Assembly (NCBI GenBank): GCA_023450835.1
Contig: JAEXGM010000014.1
Coordinates: 54,673-118,672, forward strand
Source: Bacillota bacterium
GTDB lineage: Bacteria > Bacillota > Clostridia > Lachnospirales > Lachnospiraceae
DNA length: 64,000 nucleotides
Direction of reading: 5' to 3'
Of this stretch, positions 46,110 through 54,945 are shown piece after piece. The stretch's first letter is position 1. The number at the start of each line of letters is the position of its first letter. Below the pieces are notes generated by a model. The model searched no databases. It was given only the letters and a program-made list of their open reading frames with translations, and was not told where the DNA came from. A program made the translations under genes and the position numbers.

Positions 46110-47462
46110 CTATATCTTTAACAATACCAGTGCTGAAAAACTGTCTCCTTGATCTTGGTACTCTAATTTACCGTCATACTTCTCTTTTATCTCATCCAAT
46201 ATTTTCATTCCATACCCATGCAGATGTTTTTCTTTTTTCCATGTACTAATGGCAGGAGTGTTATAAACAACCACCTTTTGCTTATTATTAACCACCTTTA
46301 CCGACAAATAATTTCCTATTATAGCAGCCTTAATCTCAACATAACGTTTATGTACCTCACCCCTTAAACAACCTTCTATTGCATTATCCAACAGATTTGT
46401 AAAAACACTCATAAGGTCGATATCTTCTATTGACAACAGTTCTGGTACCTTTATCTCTAGGCTATAAGGTATTTCCTGCTGGTCACATACCTTCAATTTA
46501 TTTAGTAATACTGCATTGATTATTTTGTTTTCACAAAAATAGTTCTTCTTAATGTTCCTATATTTAAACATCAGATTTTCAGCATAGTTTTTTGCTTCTT
46601 CATTATCACCTTCATTTATTAGTATCTGCATGGTTTCCAAATGATTTCCTATGTCGTGATACAGCTTATGTATATCAAAATCCTGTTGTTGCATTGCCAT
46701 ATAGTTTGCATATTGTATTTCATTTTGCTTTTTCAGAAGCTCATTTTCAACTTTCAGCAGTTTCCTTTCAGTTCTATTTATTGTAATAAATAAAATAATG
46801 AGAGCAAATGCTATAAACACTGCTACCTGCCTGAAATTGTCCATTCTGGATAAAATTTTATCATTTCCATTTCCATAACTTTTATTAGATATTAACACTA
46901 CCCCTCCCCAAACTGTATAGATAGAACGCCATATCCATTTCGACAGATAACTAAGATTCAACCTTTTGATAACTATTTTACTAACAATCATACAAATAGC
47001 ACCAACGAAGATAATTACTATCATTCCCATAAGGTAAACTGGCAATGTATCAAAATTGATAGGTACAAAAACATTTCTGCCATTCAAATCTTGTATATAT
47101 TTTATTGAGTATGCAGCTACATTTATGGTTACCATAACCATCTGCAATATTACTCCCCACCAAAAATATCTATACCATTTCCCATCTGCTACTAAAACAA
47201 TAAATATAACCATAACCAATTGCTGTAGTATTATACAAATTTTAAGAATCCAGTATACACTTTGCGTATACTGGACATACCCCTCTCCGACAAATACAAT
47301 TGCTAAAGTATCCGTAATAGGTTGGATATTAGAAAAAACAAAAACAAGACTATACACTTTAAACTTTTCAATCTTCCATGTAAAACTACTACCTAAAGCT
47401 AAGTAAATCATTATATTCATCGCTAATGCTTGGAAATAAAAACTACAGAAATCATTCAACAT
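46110..47462 (-). CDS. AgrC-like sensor histidine kinase (GHKL type)
   Basis: A 450-residue membrane kinase: about six hydrophobic segments in residues 1-245, a helical linker, then DIHKLYHDIGNHLE with the phospho-acceptor His, the N-box NLLDNAIEGC and the G-box HLHGYGMKIL. This is the HPK10/AgrC type that senses peptides in other Firmicutes. It faces the LytTR regulator gene head to head at their 3' ends, an unusual layout for a cognate pair. Confidence 0.88.
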   Translation of the reverse strand: MLNDFCSFYFQALAMNIMIYLALGSSFTWKIEKFKVYSLVFVFSNIQPITDTLAIVFVGEGYVQYTQSVYWILKICIILQQLVMVIFIVLVADGKWYRYFWWGVILQMVMVTINVAAYSIKYIQDLNGRNVFVPINFDTLPVYLMGMIVIIFVGAICMIVSKIVIKRLNLSYLSKWIWRSIYTVWGGVVLISNKSYGNGNDKILSRMDNFRQVAVFIAFALIILFITINRTERKLLKVENELLKKQNEIQYANYMAMQQQDFDIHKLYHDIGNHLETMQILINEGDNEEAKNYAENLMFKYRNIKKNYFCENKIINAVLLNKLKVCDQQEIPYSLEIKVPELLSIEDIDLMSVFTNLLDNAIEGCLRGEVHKRYVEIKAAIIGNYLSVKVVNNKQKVVVYNTPAISTWKKEKHLHGYGMKILDEIKEKYDGKLEYQDQGDSFSALVLLKI

Positions 47463-47637
47463 TATAATGTATCCTCCCTATGCCCTTCTAATAATGCTGG
47501 TACAGCAATGAAACCAGTAAAACAATTATAATATTTTGTCGAATGTAATTCTATTTATTTTTCCAAATATTATGTAATTCTTTCCATGTTACGAACAAAA
47601 TATAATATGTTATATATTACCATATGATTTTTATATT

Positions 47638-47654
47638 TTCAACTTTAAGTTGAA
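47638..47654. promoter_or_regulatory. perfect palindrome upstream of the XRE gene
   Basis: TTCAACTTTAAGTTGAA, an 8-1-8 palindrome 57 bases ahead of the XRE start, a likely autoregulatory operator. Confidence 0.45.
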
Positions 47655-47710
47655 TATTTTCCACCATTTGATATGTTGATTCCTATACACTTTCAGTAGG
47701 AGGGTGTATC

Positions 47711-48007
47711 ATGAATGAAACTTTAGGAGATAGAATCAAACAATTACGTGTTAACAGGAATTTAAACCAGACTGATTTAGCGAAGCTTATTGGATGTACC
47801 GCCAGTATTATTTCTGCCTATGAATTGAATGAAAGGAAGCCTTCTATTAAAATTTTAATCAAGCTCGCTGCTTATTTTAATGTTAGTACTGATTATTTAC
47901 TGGGGTTAAATCAAAATACTCGTGACCCTAATGTCGTTGATTTATCTGCTTTAACTGAAAGCCAACGTACAGCCATTAAACAACTCATTCAATCCATAAA
48001 GAATTAA
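47711..48007 (+). CDS. XRE-family regulator of the element
   Basis: A 98-residue Cro/CI-type regulator: LGDRIKQLRVNRNLNQTDLA, then IISAYELNERKPS, then STDYLLGL. It resembles the chromosomal XRE protein at 6041-6382 in layout but is shorter. It starts after AGGAGGG. It is one of the few plus-strand genes of the element, so it may repress the minus-strand genes; the palindrome upstream suggests autoregulation. Confidence 0.85.
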   Translation: MNETLGDRIKQLRVNRNLNQTDLAKLIGCTASIISAYELNERKPSIKILIKLAAYFNVSTDYLLGLNQNTRDPNVVDLSALTESQRTAIKQLIQSIKN

Positions 48008-48040
48008 GGATATTACTTAAAAGTGGTATTTGGTATTAAA

Positions 48041-48265
48041 CTATAAAATTCCATCCATATACATCATTGCTTTATCCAGTGTAGTAACAGAATTGATTAA
48101 TAATCGATTTAAAATGCTGACTGCACTTACCATAGTTTCTGCTGATATGGAATCCTCACTTTTTAAGCCTGATAACATAATATCTGTAAGGTCAATTAAT
48201 TCATGAAGACTAATATTTAAAACATTTAGTTGATTGGATAACTCCTGATTGCTATTATCACTCAT
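48041..48265 (-). CDS. small helical hypothetical protein
   Basis: A 74-residue acidic helical protein (LNISLHELIDLTDIMLSGLK); no family recognised. GGGGTG precedes the start by seven bases. It converges with the XRE gene, with a TTGGTAT repeat in the 33-base gap. Confidence 0.6.
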   Translation of the reverse strand: MSDNSNQELSNQLNVLNISLHELIDLTDIMLSGLKSEDSISAETMVSAVSILNRLLINSVTTLDKAMMYMDGIL

Positions 48266-48839
48266 AATTTAGCACCCCTTTCTTATTGGATAAATTTAGG
48301 GGTGTATTTTAACGCTTCTTTGAGGGATATTCAATGGAATATTTGCATAGGATATCATTTCTCTGGTTAGGGACTTTGCTATGAAAGCAATAAAAAAACA
48401 GTACCTCTGCTTCTATCGAAGAAACTTCTGTACTGTTAAACTTGAAATCTATTAAACCATTATTATTGCTAAATCATACCTTCTACGCTTATTCACTCAA
48501 TCGCCATTTTTTTATTCTGTACCATTTCCCTTTCAATGCATACCGCATTTTTTCCTTTTCCCTCTTTTTCTCTCTTAAGTCTGTCCCCTCTTACACCTAT
48601 ATAATAAAACTCCTCAAAATTTGTTTTTCTTTGGTACTACCTTTCTTTTTATCAAAAAACTGCATCATTTTCTGTCATAAATTTTTTCTATCTGTAATCT
48701 CTAAAACTATTGCTACTTACAAAAAAATACCAGCACTACAAAGTATAAAAGACTTAAACTCTCTTACCTATTGTGCCGGTAATTTCTTAAACAGTGGTAC
48801 TGGTGGTACTTTTAACAGTAATAACTTCCTTTTCCTTTG
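48266..48839. other. gene-free stretch
   Basis: AT-rich. It contains the recombinase terminator and, at 48793-48810, the 18-base sequence AGTGGTACTGGTGGTACT that recurs at 52791-52808. A 151-codon plus-strand frame here overlaps the recombinase and is not credited. Confidence 0.55.
48397..48437 (-). terminator. terminator downstream of the serine recombinase
   Basis: AACAGTAC / GTACTGTT with further inner GCTTC / GAAG pairing; the T-run follows on the minus strand. Confidence 0.6.
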
Positions 48840-49427
48840 CTATAGCTCAAGAAAATTAAGCGGCCTATTTTCTTCATATTCTCTTACTCTTCTATAAAAG
48901 GTCGCCCTACTACATTCTAACAGCTTTGTAGCTTGTTCCATGCTTATCTGATTATTCATGTACTGCTCATAAACCTTATCAAAGTTTTCTATTTTACTTT
49001 TAGGACGCCCAGTAAAACGTCCCTGACGTTTTGCAATTTCTATTCCCTCTTTTTGTCTCTGCCTAATTAATTCTCTTTCCATTTGACTAAATGCTCCAAG
49101 AACTGTGATAATTGTTTTACCCATTGGAGTGGACGTATCTACTCCTTCCTTTAAACTAATAATTATTATACCCTTTTTGTCCAGCTCGTCCATTAAATTT
49201 ACAATGTCCTTTGTATTTCTTCCCAGACGTGTGATATCAACCACTACTATGCTATCACCTTCCCTTACTTTTCCTAATAACTCCTTCAGGACTTCCCTTT
49301 CCATGTCCCTTCCACTCTCTTTTTCCCTATAGATGTTATCTGGCTCTATGCCAGCTGCCTTCATGGCTTCTTCCTGTCTGTCTAGGTTCTGCATTTTTGA
49401 AGACACTCGTATGTATCCAAATCTCAT
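48840..49427 (-). CDS. serine recombinase (resolvase/invertase type)
   Basis: A 195-residue resolvase-family enzyme with the nucleophile Ser9 in YIRVSS, the DITRLGRN block, the GVDTSTPMGK / MERELI region and a C-terminal HTH (SMEQATKLLECSRATFYRRV). It would resolve dimers or invert DNA within the element. ATG 49427 is chosen; three codons earlier is a GTG. A cluster of short repeats upstream at 49569-49688 looks like its res site. Confidence 0.9.
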   Translation of the reverse strand: MRFGYIRVSSKMQNLDRQEEAMKAAGIEPDNIYREKESGRDMEREVLKELLGKVREGDSIVVVDITRLGRNTKDIVNLMDELDKKGIIIISLKEGVDTSTPMGKTIITVLGAFSQMERELIRQRQKEGIEIAKRQGRFTGRPKSKIENFDKVYEQYMNNQISMEQATKLLECSRATFYRRVREYEENRPLNFLEL

Positions 49428-49568
49428 AATATCCACATCCTATTTATAAATTTAAGAATTTATAAACAAGTCATAAAAATGAATACACAAATTTTTTCTC
49501 ATAAGATTGTTTCTTTATCAATAATCCACTTTTTGATATGATACAACAATTTCAAAAGCATACCCTAC

Positions 49569-49688
49569 TGAGACTCTCAAAAACCTGTTTCAATAAGGTA
49601 TCATAAGCCTGTTTCAATCCACTTTTCCTTATTTTGAAATAACCATATGAGACTGTTTTGAGCCTATTTCATACTCTTGTTTCAATAA
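49569..49688. repeat. candidate res site repeats
   Basis: Two related units, 49569-49618 and 49648-49688. Each begins TGAGACT, then carries CCTGTTTCA or CCTATTTCA, then TGTTTCAAT about 20 bases later. Their place just upstream of a resolvase gene is where res sites are found. Confidence 0.5.
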
Positions 49689-49781
49689 ATTCTTATAAAC
49701 TTATCTCAAAAGAATGTAGGAACAAAAGCTATTCTACCTTGATAAACTTTCTATTAAATATCATTGCCTATTGTCAAAAGA

Positions 49782-49811
49782 AATGCCTGGATTGTAAATA
49801 ACCCAGGCATT
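49782..49811. terminator. terminator
   Basis: AATGCCTGG / CCAGGCATT, 12-base loop, with TCTTTTG on each side; about 75 bases past the stop of the next gene on the right. Confidence 0.75.
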
Positions 49812-49886
49812 CTTTTGAAACTATGTATTTATTAATCTTAAACCGTTACGCTATAATATTTCTGTAGCACATCACAATTTCTAACA

Positions 49887-50288
49887 TTATTGTCCTCTTA
49901 AACGATTATAAATCGTCTTAGTGCTACAGCCTAATTCCTTGGCTGCTAATGCCCGGTGACCATTGTTATTTCTTAAGGCTTCCTCTACCCTCTCTTTTGT
50001 AATAGCTGTTTTATAAGCTATTTTCTTGCCCTCTCTCATATCCTGATAGTGCTTCTCTACCTTAAAATTTCCCTTTTTAAATACTTTCTCTGGATGGCCT
50101 GTTTCTTCTTTTAATTGCTCATAAGAATGAATGAAACATAATAATGTATATAAAGCCCCTTCCAGTTTTGATTCTGTATTCATCTTATTATTTGTAAGCC
50201 CTAACTTAAACTTTCTGTAATCTTCCCAATCAATCTTATGCTGACCATTCCACTCCAGTATCAATTTTAATTCTTCCTCATAATCCAT
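49887..50288 (-). CDS. small protein with Fis-type C-terminal helix-turn-helix
   Basis: A 133-residue protein; residues about 100-133 (ERVEEALRNNNGHRALAAKE, then LGCSTKTIYNRL) form a Fis/NtrC-type HTH. The N-terminal part is helical. Start at ATG 50288 behind GGAGG; an ATG six codons earlier is less well placed. Probably a DNA-binding regulator of the element. Confidence 0.75.
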   Translation of the reverse strand: MDYEEELKLILEWNGQHKIDWEDYRKFKLGLTNNKMNTESKLEGALYTLLCFIHSYEQLKEETGHPEKVFKKGNFKVEKHYQDMREGKKIAYKTAITKERVEEALRNNNGHRALAAKELGCSTKTIYNRLRGQ

Positions 50289-50463
50289 CTGCTTAACCTC
50301 CATCATAAAAGTAATAGGATGTAAAATATCAAATAAACTATTTTACATAAATCAATTACTTTTATGCTGGAAAGGAAGTCCTACCATCCCAATAAAACAA
50401 TTACTTTTTTCTATTGCTTAAAGAGAAAAATATCTATTTTACCGAAAGACTCTGCTTATATAA

Positions 50464-50503
50464 AAAGGTACTATCAGTAAATTATCTTACCGATAGTACC
50501 TTT
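50464..50503. terminator. bidirectional terminator
   Basis: A 17-base stem with one mismatch, AAAGGTACTATCAGTAA against TTACCGATAGTACCTTT, A and T runs outside; it follows the phosphatase gene on the minus strand. Confidence 0.85.
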
Positions 50504-50575
50504 ATTTTTGCATAACTGTTTTATTTTACTGCCGTTTTGTGAAATATTGTGCAAGAAGCTTACTGAAGATAATGC

Positions 50576-51181
50576 TTATTTGGAACAGTTTAAGTGTATT
50601 TGACTATTAGAGAAATTTATTCTTCGATTATTATTTTCGATGCTCCATTTATGTATACCTGTATCTCCTGTAGATAGGAAGATATTATCATTAATTGGTA
50701 ACTGTAAAAAACTTCTGAAAAGCATGTTTATCATACCACCATGTGAAACAACAGCTATAGAATCGTCTGGTTGATTTTCATTAATAATTTTTGAAAGAAT
50801 ATTTTCTGCACGAGCTCTGAACTGTATCATACTTTCACACTCATACATTGCTGTATGAGGATATTTTATCGGTGGTGCAGGATATCTAATTTGTGCTTCT
50901 TCACGTGTAAGACCTGCTAAAAGACCATTTTGCCATTCCATAAGGTCATCTTCAAACTGAACTGATATTCCAATTTTTTGGCTTAAATATTGTGCTGTTT
51001 GAGTGGTTCTTTTCAGTGGACTTGCAAAAATTTTATTTACATTAAAGTTTTTTGCAACCCATGTAGCCATTAACTGTGCTTGATTTTTTCCTTCATCCGT
51101 TAATTCATAGTTTGCTCTGCCTTCAATTACCTTTAATATATCTGCTTCTGACTGCCCATGTCTAATAATTAATAAATCCAT
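50576..51181 (-). CDS. histidine phosphatase family protein
   Basis: A 201-residue enzyme of the phosphoglycerate-mutase-like superfamily: catalytic RHGQSEAD at residues 7-14, a conserved Arg in SPLKRTTQTA, Glu near EWQNG, and the second histidine in VVSHGGMIN. It removes a phosphate from a small molecule or protein; substrate unknown. It is metabolic-type cargo inside the element. Confidence 0.88.
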   Translation of the reverse strand: MDLLIIRHGQSEADILKVIEGRANYELTDEGKNQAQLMATWVAKNFNVNKIFASPLKRTTQTAQYLSQKIGISVQFEDDLMEWQNGLLAGLTREEAQIRYPAPPIKYPHTAMYECESMIQFRARAENILSKIINENQPDDSIAVVSHGGMINMLFRSFLQLPINDNIFLSTGDTGIHKWSIENNNRRINFSNSQIHLNCSK

Positions 51182-51308
51182 TAATATACACCACCTAATA
51201 TAATCTGTAGTTCGCTTTTATAAACAGCAGCGAATCATTAACTTCTCGACAGATCAAAATTTCTCATCCCAACAACCTGGAATTTGTTATTCTACTTGTT
51301 ATGACCGA

Positions 51309-51488
51309 TTATTTTCTTAGCTTAGGTGCAATGAGATATAGAAGACTCATAATTACAAAATATACGACAGTAGATACAACGATTTCAGCAACATCTACAG
51401 TTTTATCAAATAGATATGAAATCAAAGCATAACAAGCTCCAAAAGCAACTGCTGAAATACCATTTCTAATTAAATTTTTTTTATTCAT
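51309..51488 (-). CDS. small two-helix membrane protein
   Basis: A 59-residue frame with GGAGG ahead of the ATG at 51488. Two hydrophobic helices (GISAVAFGACYALISYLF and ISTVVYFVIMSLLYLIA in part) are joined by a short acidic turn; basic at both ends. It precedes the phosphatase gene by 127 bases on the same strand. No family recognised. Confidence 0.6.
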   Translation of the reverse strand: MNKKNLIRNGISAVAFGACYALISYLFDKTVDVAEIVVSTVVYFVIMSLLYLIAPKLRK

Positions 51489-51682
51489 TTTTCCTCCATT
51501 AATTCTATCGAACTACTTAACTCAGTAAATTCCGATTTATCAATGTATTTCTGCTTAATTTCCTAGTTCACTATCACCATCATATATGAATCGCTTTCTT
51601 ACTATATACTACATCAAATTTCATAATTTTACCACTATGTTTTTATTTTTTATAATATCGGTGCATTAATTCTATACAAAAA

Positions 51683-51729
51683 AATAATAGGAAGTAAAAA
51701 TAAACCGAATATTTTACTTCCTACTATTA
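51683..51729. terminator. terminator of the DUF5688 gene
   Basis: Long stem TAATAGGAAGTAAAA against TTTTACTTCCTACTATTA (one bulge), with a T-run on the minus strand. Confidence 0.8.
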
Positions 51730-51786
51730 CCTGTATGAAGTACTTTTTATAATGCATAACAGGTAAAATATATATTTAATCTATAT

Positions 51787-52725
51787 CTAAATAAGCATTT
51801 CCACCCTATTTGCGCCAGCACGATAAACATAGGCATTGTTACTTAAAATGTCATCGTCCTCCACCTCTGTTTGATTCACTTCATAAACCATGTTGTTTAA
51901 ATCAATTGCTGCCATTTCTTTATCTTTTACCGGTACTAAAATCATTTCATGGAGAGAACTGGGAAGGATATACAAGTCTGACTTTGTTTGTTCTGCTATA
52001 CTCTTTAGCATGTTCGGATATAAAATTGCCGTTGCCCCATAAACACCAGTACGATTACTGACTACTATCATTTGAGTTCTGTTATGTAACAGGAACATTG
52101 CACCTTCGAACTGCTGATATTCCTCTGATAAACCAGTATCTTTGTCCAGCATATCTACAATAATGTCTTCCATATCACGTACAACAGCTGGAAATAATTT
52201 AGCAGTGTTGGATAGAGCAATCTCATACAGGGAATCTATGCTGACAGGAAAACTGTTAAACAACTCATTGCCTATTCTTATGGTTTTTATGCCATCCGAA
52301 CCACTCTCTACTACGATATGAAAAGTCACAACCAAATCACCAAAGACTTCTTTATAAGGAACTGTTTCCAGTAATTCTTTATTCAGTTCATAATTAACAA
52401 GCCTTACTGTAATCTTATCTTTTATCTGCTCCCAGTTTAAAGAATGGACTACAGGCTTTTTCGTATCCCAATCCTTAAAGGTAAGTATGATATTTTCTAC
52501 GATATCAAGGATGAGCCTACCCTCTCTATAATCCTTGTAATAAGGAGCCATATAGATTACAGGAGCTACCGTGTCCTCTTTTCTTTTGATGCATAAACCC
52601 TCTAAATATAAACCATTATTCTTTGCAGTAGTTGTTGCCTGAATGTCATAATCACTGCCCATTTTAGCATTCAACTCAAACTTGATTGTCTCTATAAAAT
52701 CCTTCAGTAACATATTTTCATTCAT
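51787..52725 (-). CDS. DUF5688 family protein
   Basis: A 312-residue cytosolic protein matching what I know of DUF5688 proteins, common in Lachnospiraceae genomes and mobile elements: APYYKDYREG, a conserved F-N-SFPVS region, and the NRTGVYGATAILYP block near residue 225, which precedes LYILPSSLHE. No catalytic motif is obvious. It starts after GGAGGATA. Confidence 0.7.
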   Translation of the reverse strand: MNENMLLKDFIETIKFELNAKMGSDYDIQATTTAKNNGLYLEGLCIKRKEDTVAPVIYMAPYYKDYREGRLILDIVENIILTFKDWDTKKPVVHSLNWEQIKDKITVRLVNYELNKELLETVPYKEVFGDLVVTFHIVVESGSDGIKTIRIGNELFNSFPVSIDSLYEIALSNTAKLFPAVVRDMEDIIVDMLDKDTGLSEEYQQFEGAMFLLHNRTQMIVVSNRTGVYGATAILYPNMLKSIAEQTKSDLYILPSSLHEMILVPVKDKEMAAIDLNNMVYEVNQTEVEDDDILSNNAYVYRAGANRVEMLI

Positions 52726-52820
52726 GATAATATATCCTCCCTATAAAATGTAAGGGACTGTCATCCGCTAGAATAACAATCCCTATCAATAGTGGTACTG
52801 GTGGTACTCACTGCCCTATT

Positions 52821-53525
52821 TTATTTTGTTCCTAATTTTTCAAACATATCATCCAGCATAAACTTTAATTCTTTTATGTCCTGAATTACTTTCAAATCTG
52901 ATTCAGAAATTTCCGAAATGCTGACCGTGGTTATCTTATCCAGTCCTTTTCTTGTGGAATCAATAAAGGCTATCAGCTTGGATGCTAAACCCAATCCTCT
53001 GCCCAGTTTGTAGCTTCCCCTTTCCAGCTGCATTAAACTACCAGTGTTTACAAGGTTACGTAACACATTAATCATACAAGCGTCTGAAAATGTTCTGCCC
53101 GATTTTTCTGTAACATAAGCTACAATATCCTGTTTCTTATAATTATTGTTGTCTAATAACAGTTGCAGAATATAATATCTTGCTTCTTCACTGTCACTAC
53201 GGAATGTCAGTTTCTTTTCTTCTGTAGCAGTTTCTGTAGTAACCTCTTCTGTTATAGTATTGTCCTTACTTTCTGTATCCTTTTTTCCCATTTCAGATAC
53301 TGTAGGATTTTCCGTAACTCCTTCTACTTCCTGTACCTTATCCATTTCCGGTGCTTTTTCTTCTTCCATTACAGTACCTTCACCTGCTATATCCTTGTTT
53401 TCTGTTTCAACAACTTCATTTACTGCTATCCCTTTTTCTTCTGTTTCAACAGCTTCACTTACTACTGCCTCATTTCCTTTCCCTTCTAGTACCATACCAT
53501 TTCCCTTTTTCTTATTCTTTACCAT
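52821..53525 (-). CDS. hypothetical protein with acidic repeat region and winged-helix-like end
   Basis: About 234 residues. The N-terminal half is low-complexity, rich in Glu, Val and Thr, with repeated VETE/VEGV-type units; the C-terminal half (about 115-234) resembles a winged helix (YILQLLLDNNNYKKQDIVAYV, in part; RTFSDACMINVLRNLVNTGS; LERGSYKLG). It may bind DNA. ATG 53525 with AAAGGAGG is chosen over one 15 codons earlier. The 18-base AGTGGTACTGGTGGTACT repeat lies just after its stop. Confidence 0.6.
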   Translation of the reverse strand: MVKNKKKGNGMVLEGKGNEAVVSEAVETEEKGIAVNEVVETENKDIAGEGTVMEEEKAPEMDKVQEVEGVTENPTVSEMGKKDTESKDNTITEEVTTETATEEKKLTFRSDSEEARYYILQLLLDNNNYKKQDIVAYVTEKSGRTFSDACMINVLRNLVNTGSLMQLERGSYKLGRGLGLASKLIAFIDSTRKGLDKITTVSISEISESDLKVIQDIKELKFMLDDMFEKLGTK

Positions 53526-53688
53526 GTAAACATCCTCCTTTGAATTTGTTTCAATCAATTTCATATACATACTATAACGCTGGAAAATGTTTACGTCAGT
53601 GGTGTAACTGACGGATTAATAAAGTGAATCTGTACGTATTACATAGGAAGTGCTTCTATTTTAAAGAATCTCCTCTTTCTTTTTTATG

Positions 53689-53922
53689 CTAAAATTTCTC
53701 ATTATCATTCACTTGAACTGTATGTCCTGTTTCATCCCTATTAAACAACTCCTCTACCTTTGTATGGATTTCCTTTACCTGTTTCTGAATCAACTCCAGA
53801 CTGCATACCATATGTTCCACTGTAAAGCCAGGATAAAGGATTCCATGCACCAATACTTCCAACACTTTATCCAATGAATACAAGTCAATCATGATCTGCT
53901 CTAACTGCCTATCCTCTTCCAT
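53689..53922 (-). CDS. small helical hypothetical protein
   Basis: A 77-residue acidic helical protein (LEQIMIDLYSLDKVLEVLVH); no family recognised. GGGGCATGGGG lies just ahead of the start. Resembles the 74-residue protein at 48041-48265 in size and composition. Confidence 0.6.
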   Translation of the reverse strand: MEEDRQLEQIMIDLYSLDKVLEVLVHGILYPGFTVEHMVCSLELIQKQVKEIHTKVEELFNRDETGHTVQVNDNEKF

Positions 53923-54049
53923 ACCCCATGCCCCCTTTTCTTTTTAGGAATGGGATGATAACGCATTTTAAAGGAATACACAAGTACCAAAATAAAATCT
54001 GATTGTCAGACTTTTATTACCGTTTGAAATTTCCTTCCCCTATTCCGAA

Positions 54050-54071
54050 CCCTCTCCCTCCTCCCAAACCC
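54050..54071 (-). other. potential G-quadruplex
   Basis: Four GGG runs on the minus strand with loops of 3, 4 and 3 bases, upstream of the 77-residue gene. Confidence 0.55.
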
Positions 54072-54105
54072 TTTTTTCATCTCAAAAAAATATAGGGATT
54101 TTATC

Positions 54106-54162
54106 CATCACTGTATAGCTTTTTTTTCATCACTGTATAATCTTTTTTTCATTTCTGTCATA
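54106..54162. repeat. 22-base tandem repeat
   Basis: CATCACTGTATA followed by a T-run occurs at 54106 and 54128; a decayed third unit starts at 54150 (CATTTCTGTCATA). Confidence 0.6.
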
Positions 54163-54487
54163 CCTACTATTTAAAAGCCAATTTATAAAATACCCTCTTT
54201 TTGAAAATCAATAAATAAATAATCTTATTCTATCAAAATGCTAAAATTACTTTCTCAAAATAATAAACTTGCTTTCTCTGCTATCTGTTTGTCATCCACT
54301 GCCATAAAAAAATAAATCTCTTCTTTTTTTCTTATGTATAAGATATCTTTTCTCTATGCCTATTCCCATAATTCATAATGCATCTTGCCTATGATTGCAA
54401 TGTCATAAGACAAAGATAAATCTTGAAACATATAATAATATGTATTAAACTACACATATCAAAAGATAAATGAAGGAGGATGCTTTA

Positions 54488-54883
54488 ATGAAGAGTATGG
54501 ATGTTACCAATCTTTCAGAAGAAGAGATAGCTAGAAAATTTATTGATTACGTAAGTGCTTTAACCGCTAATGACTTAAAAAAATCCTATGCAAATGATAT
54601 TACTATTGATGAGGATGGTCAGCAACCTATTGGTAAATTTAGACTAATACATATATATGAACCAGGCACAGATGAATATTTGACTTTTACTGTGAATTTT
54701 TTTATGAACAATGGTAAATATACAATGGAAGTATACAATCTCGAAAAAAGAGCATTAATCATTCAATGTATCCATGACCTAAAACTCCCTTCATGGATAT
54801 CCAATATTACATATGACAATATAAATTTATCTGAAGTTATATGTACCGATATGGCTGTAAAACTAAAATCCGTACTTAAATAG
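54488..54883 (+). CDS. hypothetical protein
   Basis: A 131-residue soluble alpha/beta protein with no family recognised (EEEIARKFIDYVSALTANDL at the N-terminus; LTFTVNFFMNNGKYTMEVYN in the middle). The ATG at 54488 follows GAAGGAGGATG; another ATG six codons earlier overlaps that site. It is one of the few plus-strand genes in the element and ends before a terminator. Confidence 0.65.
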   Translation: MKSMDVTNLSEEEIARKFIDYVSALTANDLKKSYANDITIDEDGQQPIGKFRLIHIYEPGTDEYLTFTVNFFMNNGKYTMEVYNLEKRALIIQCIHDLKLPSWISNITYDNINLSEVICTDMAVKLKSVLK

Positions 54884-54905
54884 TTTGTCAATAAAATGAA
54901 TTATC

Positions 54906-54937
54906 AAGCCATACTACCCAATAAAGTTGTATGGCTT
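54906..54937. terminator. terminator between convergent genes
   Basis: AAGCCATAC / GTATGGCTT, 14-base loop, then an AT-rich run, between the stops of the 131- and 310-residue genes. Confidence 0.7.
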
Positions 54938-54945
54938 ATAATTTA

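Larger units (their letters stand above)
49428..49886. other. gene-free stretch with res-like repeats and a terminator
   Basis: Holds the recombinase promoter region, the repeat cluster at 49569-49688 and the terminator at 49782-49811. No coding frame is supported. Confidence 0.6.
53923..54487. other. gene-free stretch with a G-quadruplex motif and short repeats
   Basis: No credible coding frame. It contains four CCC runs at 54050-54071 on the plus strand and a 22-base repeat at 54106-54162. The promoter of the plus-strand gene at 54488 should lie at its right end. Confidence 0.55.

Noticed and set aside
48442..48897. 151-codon plus-strand frame
   Set aside because: Overlaps the antiparallel serine recombinase, has no ribosome site and its composition is that of translated AT-rich non-coding DNA.
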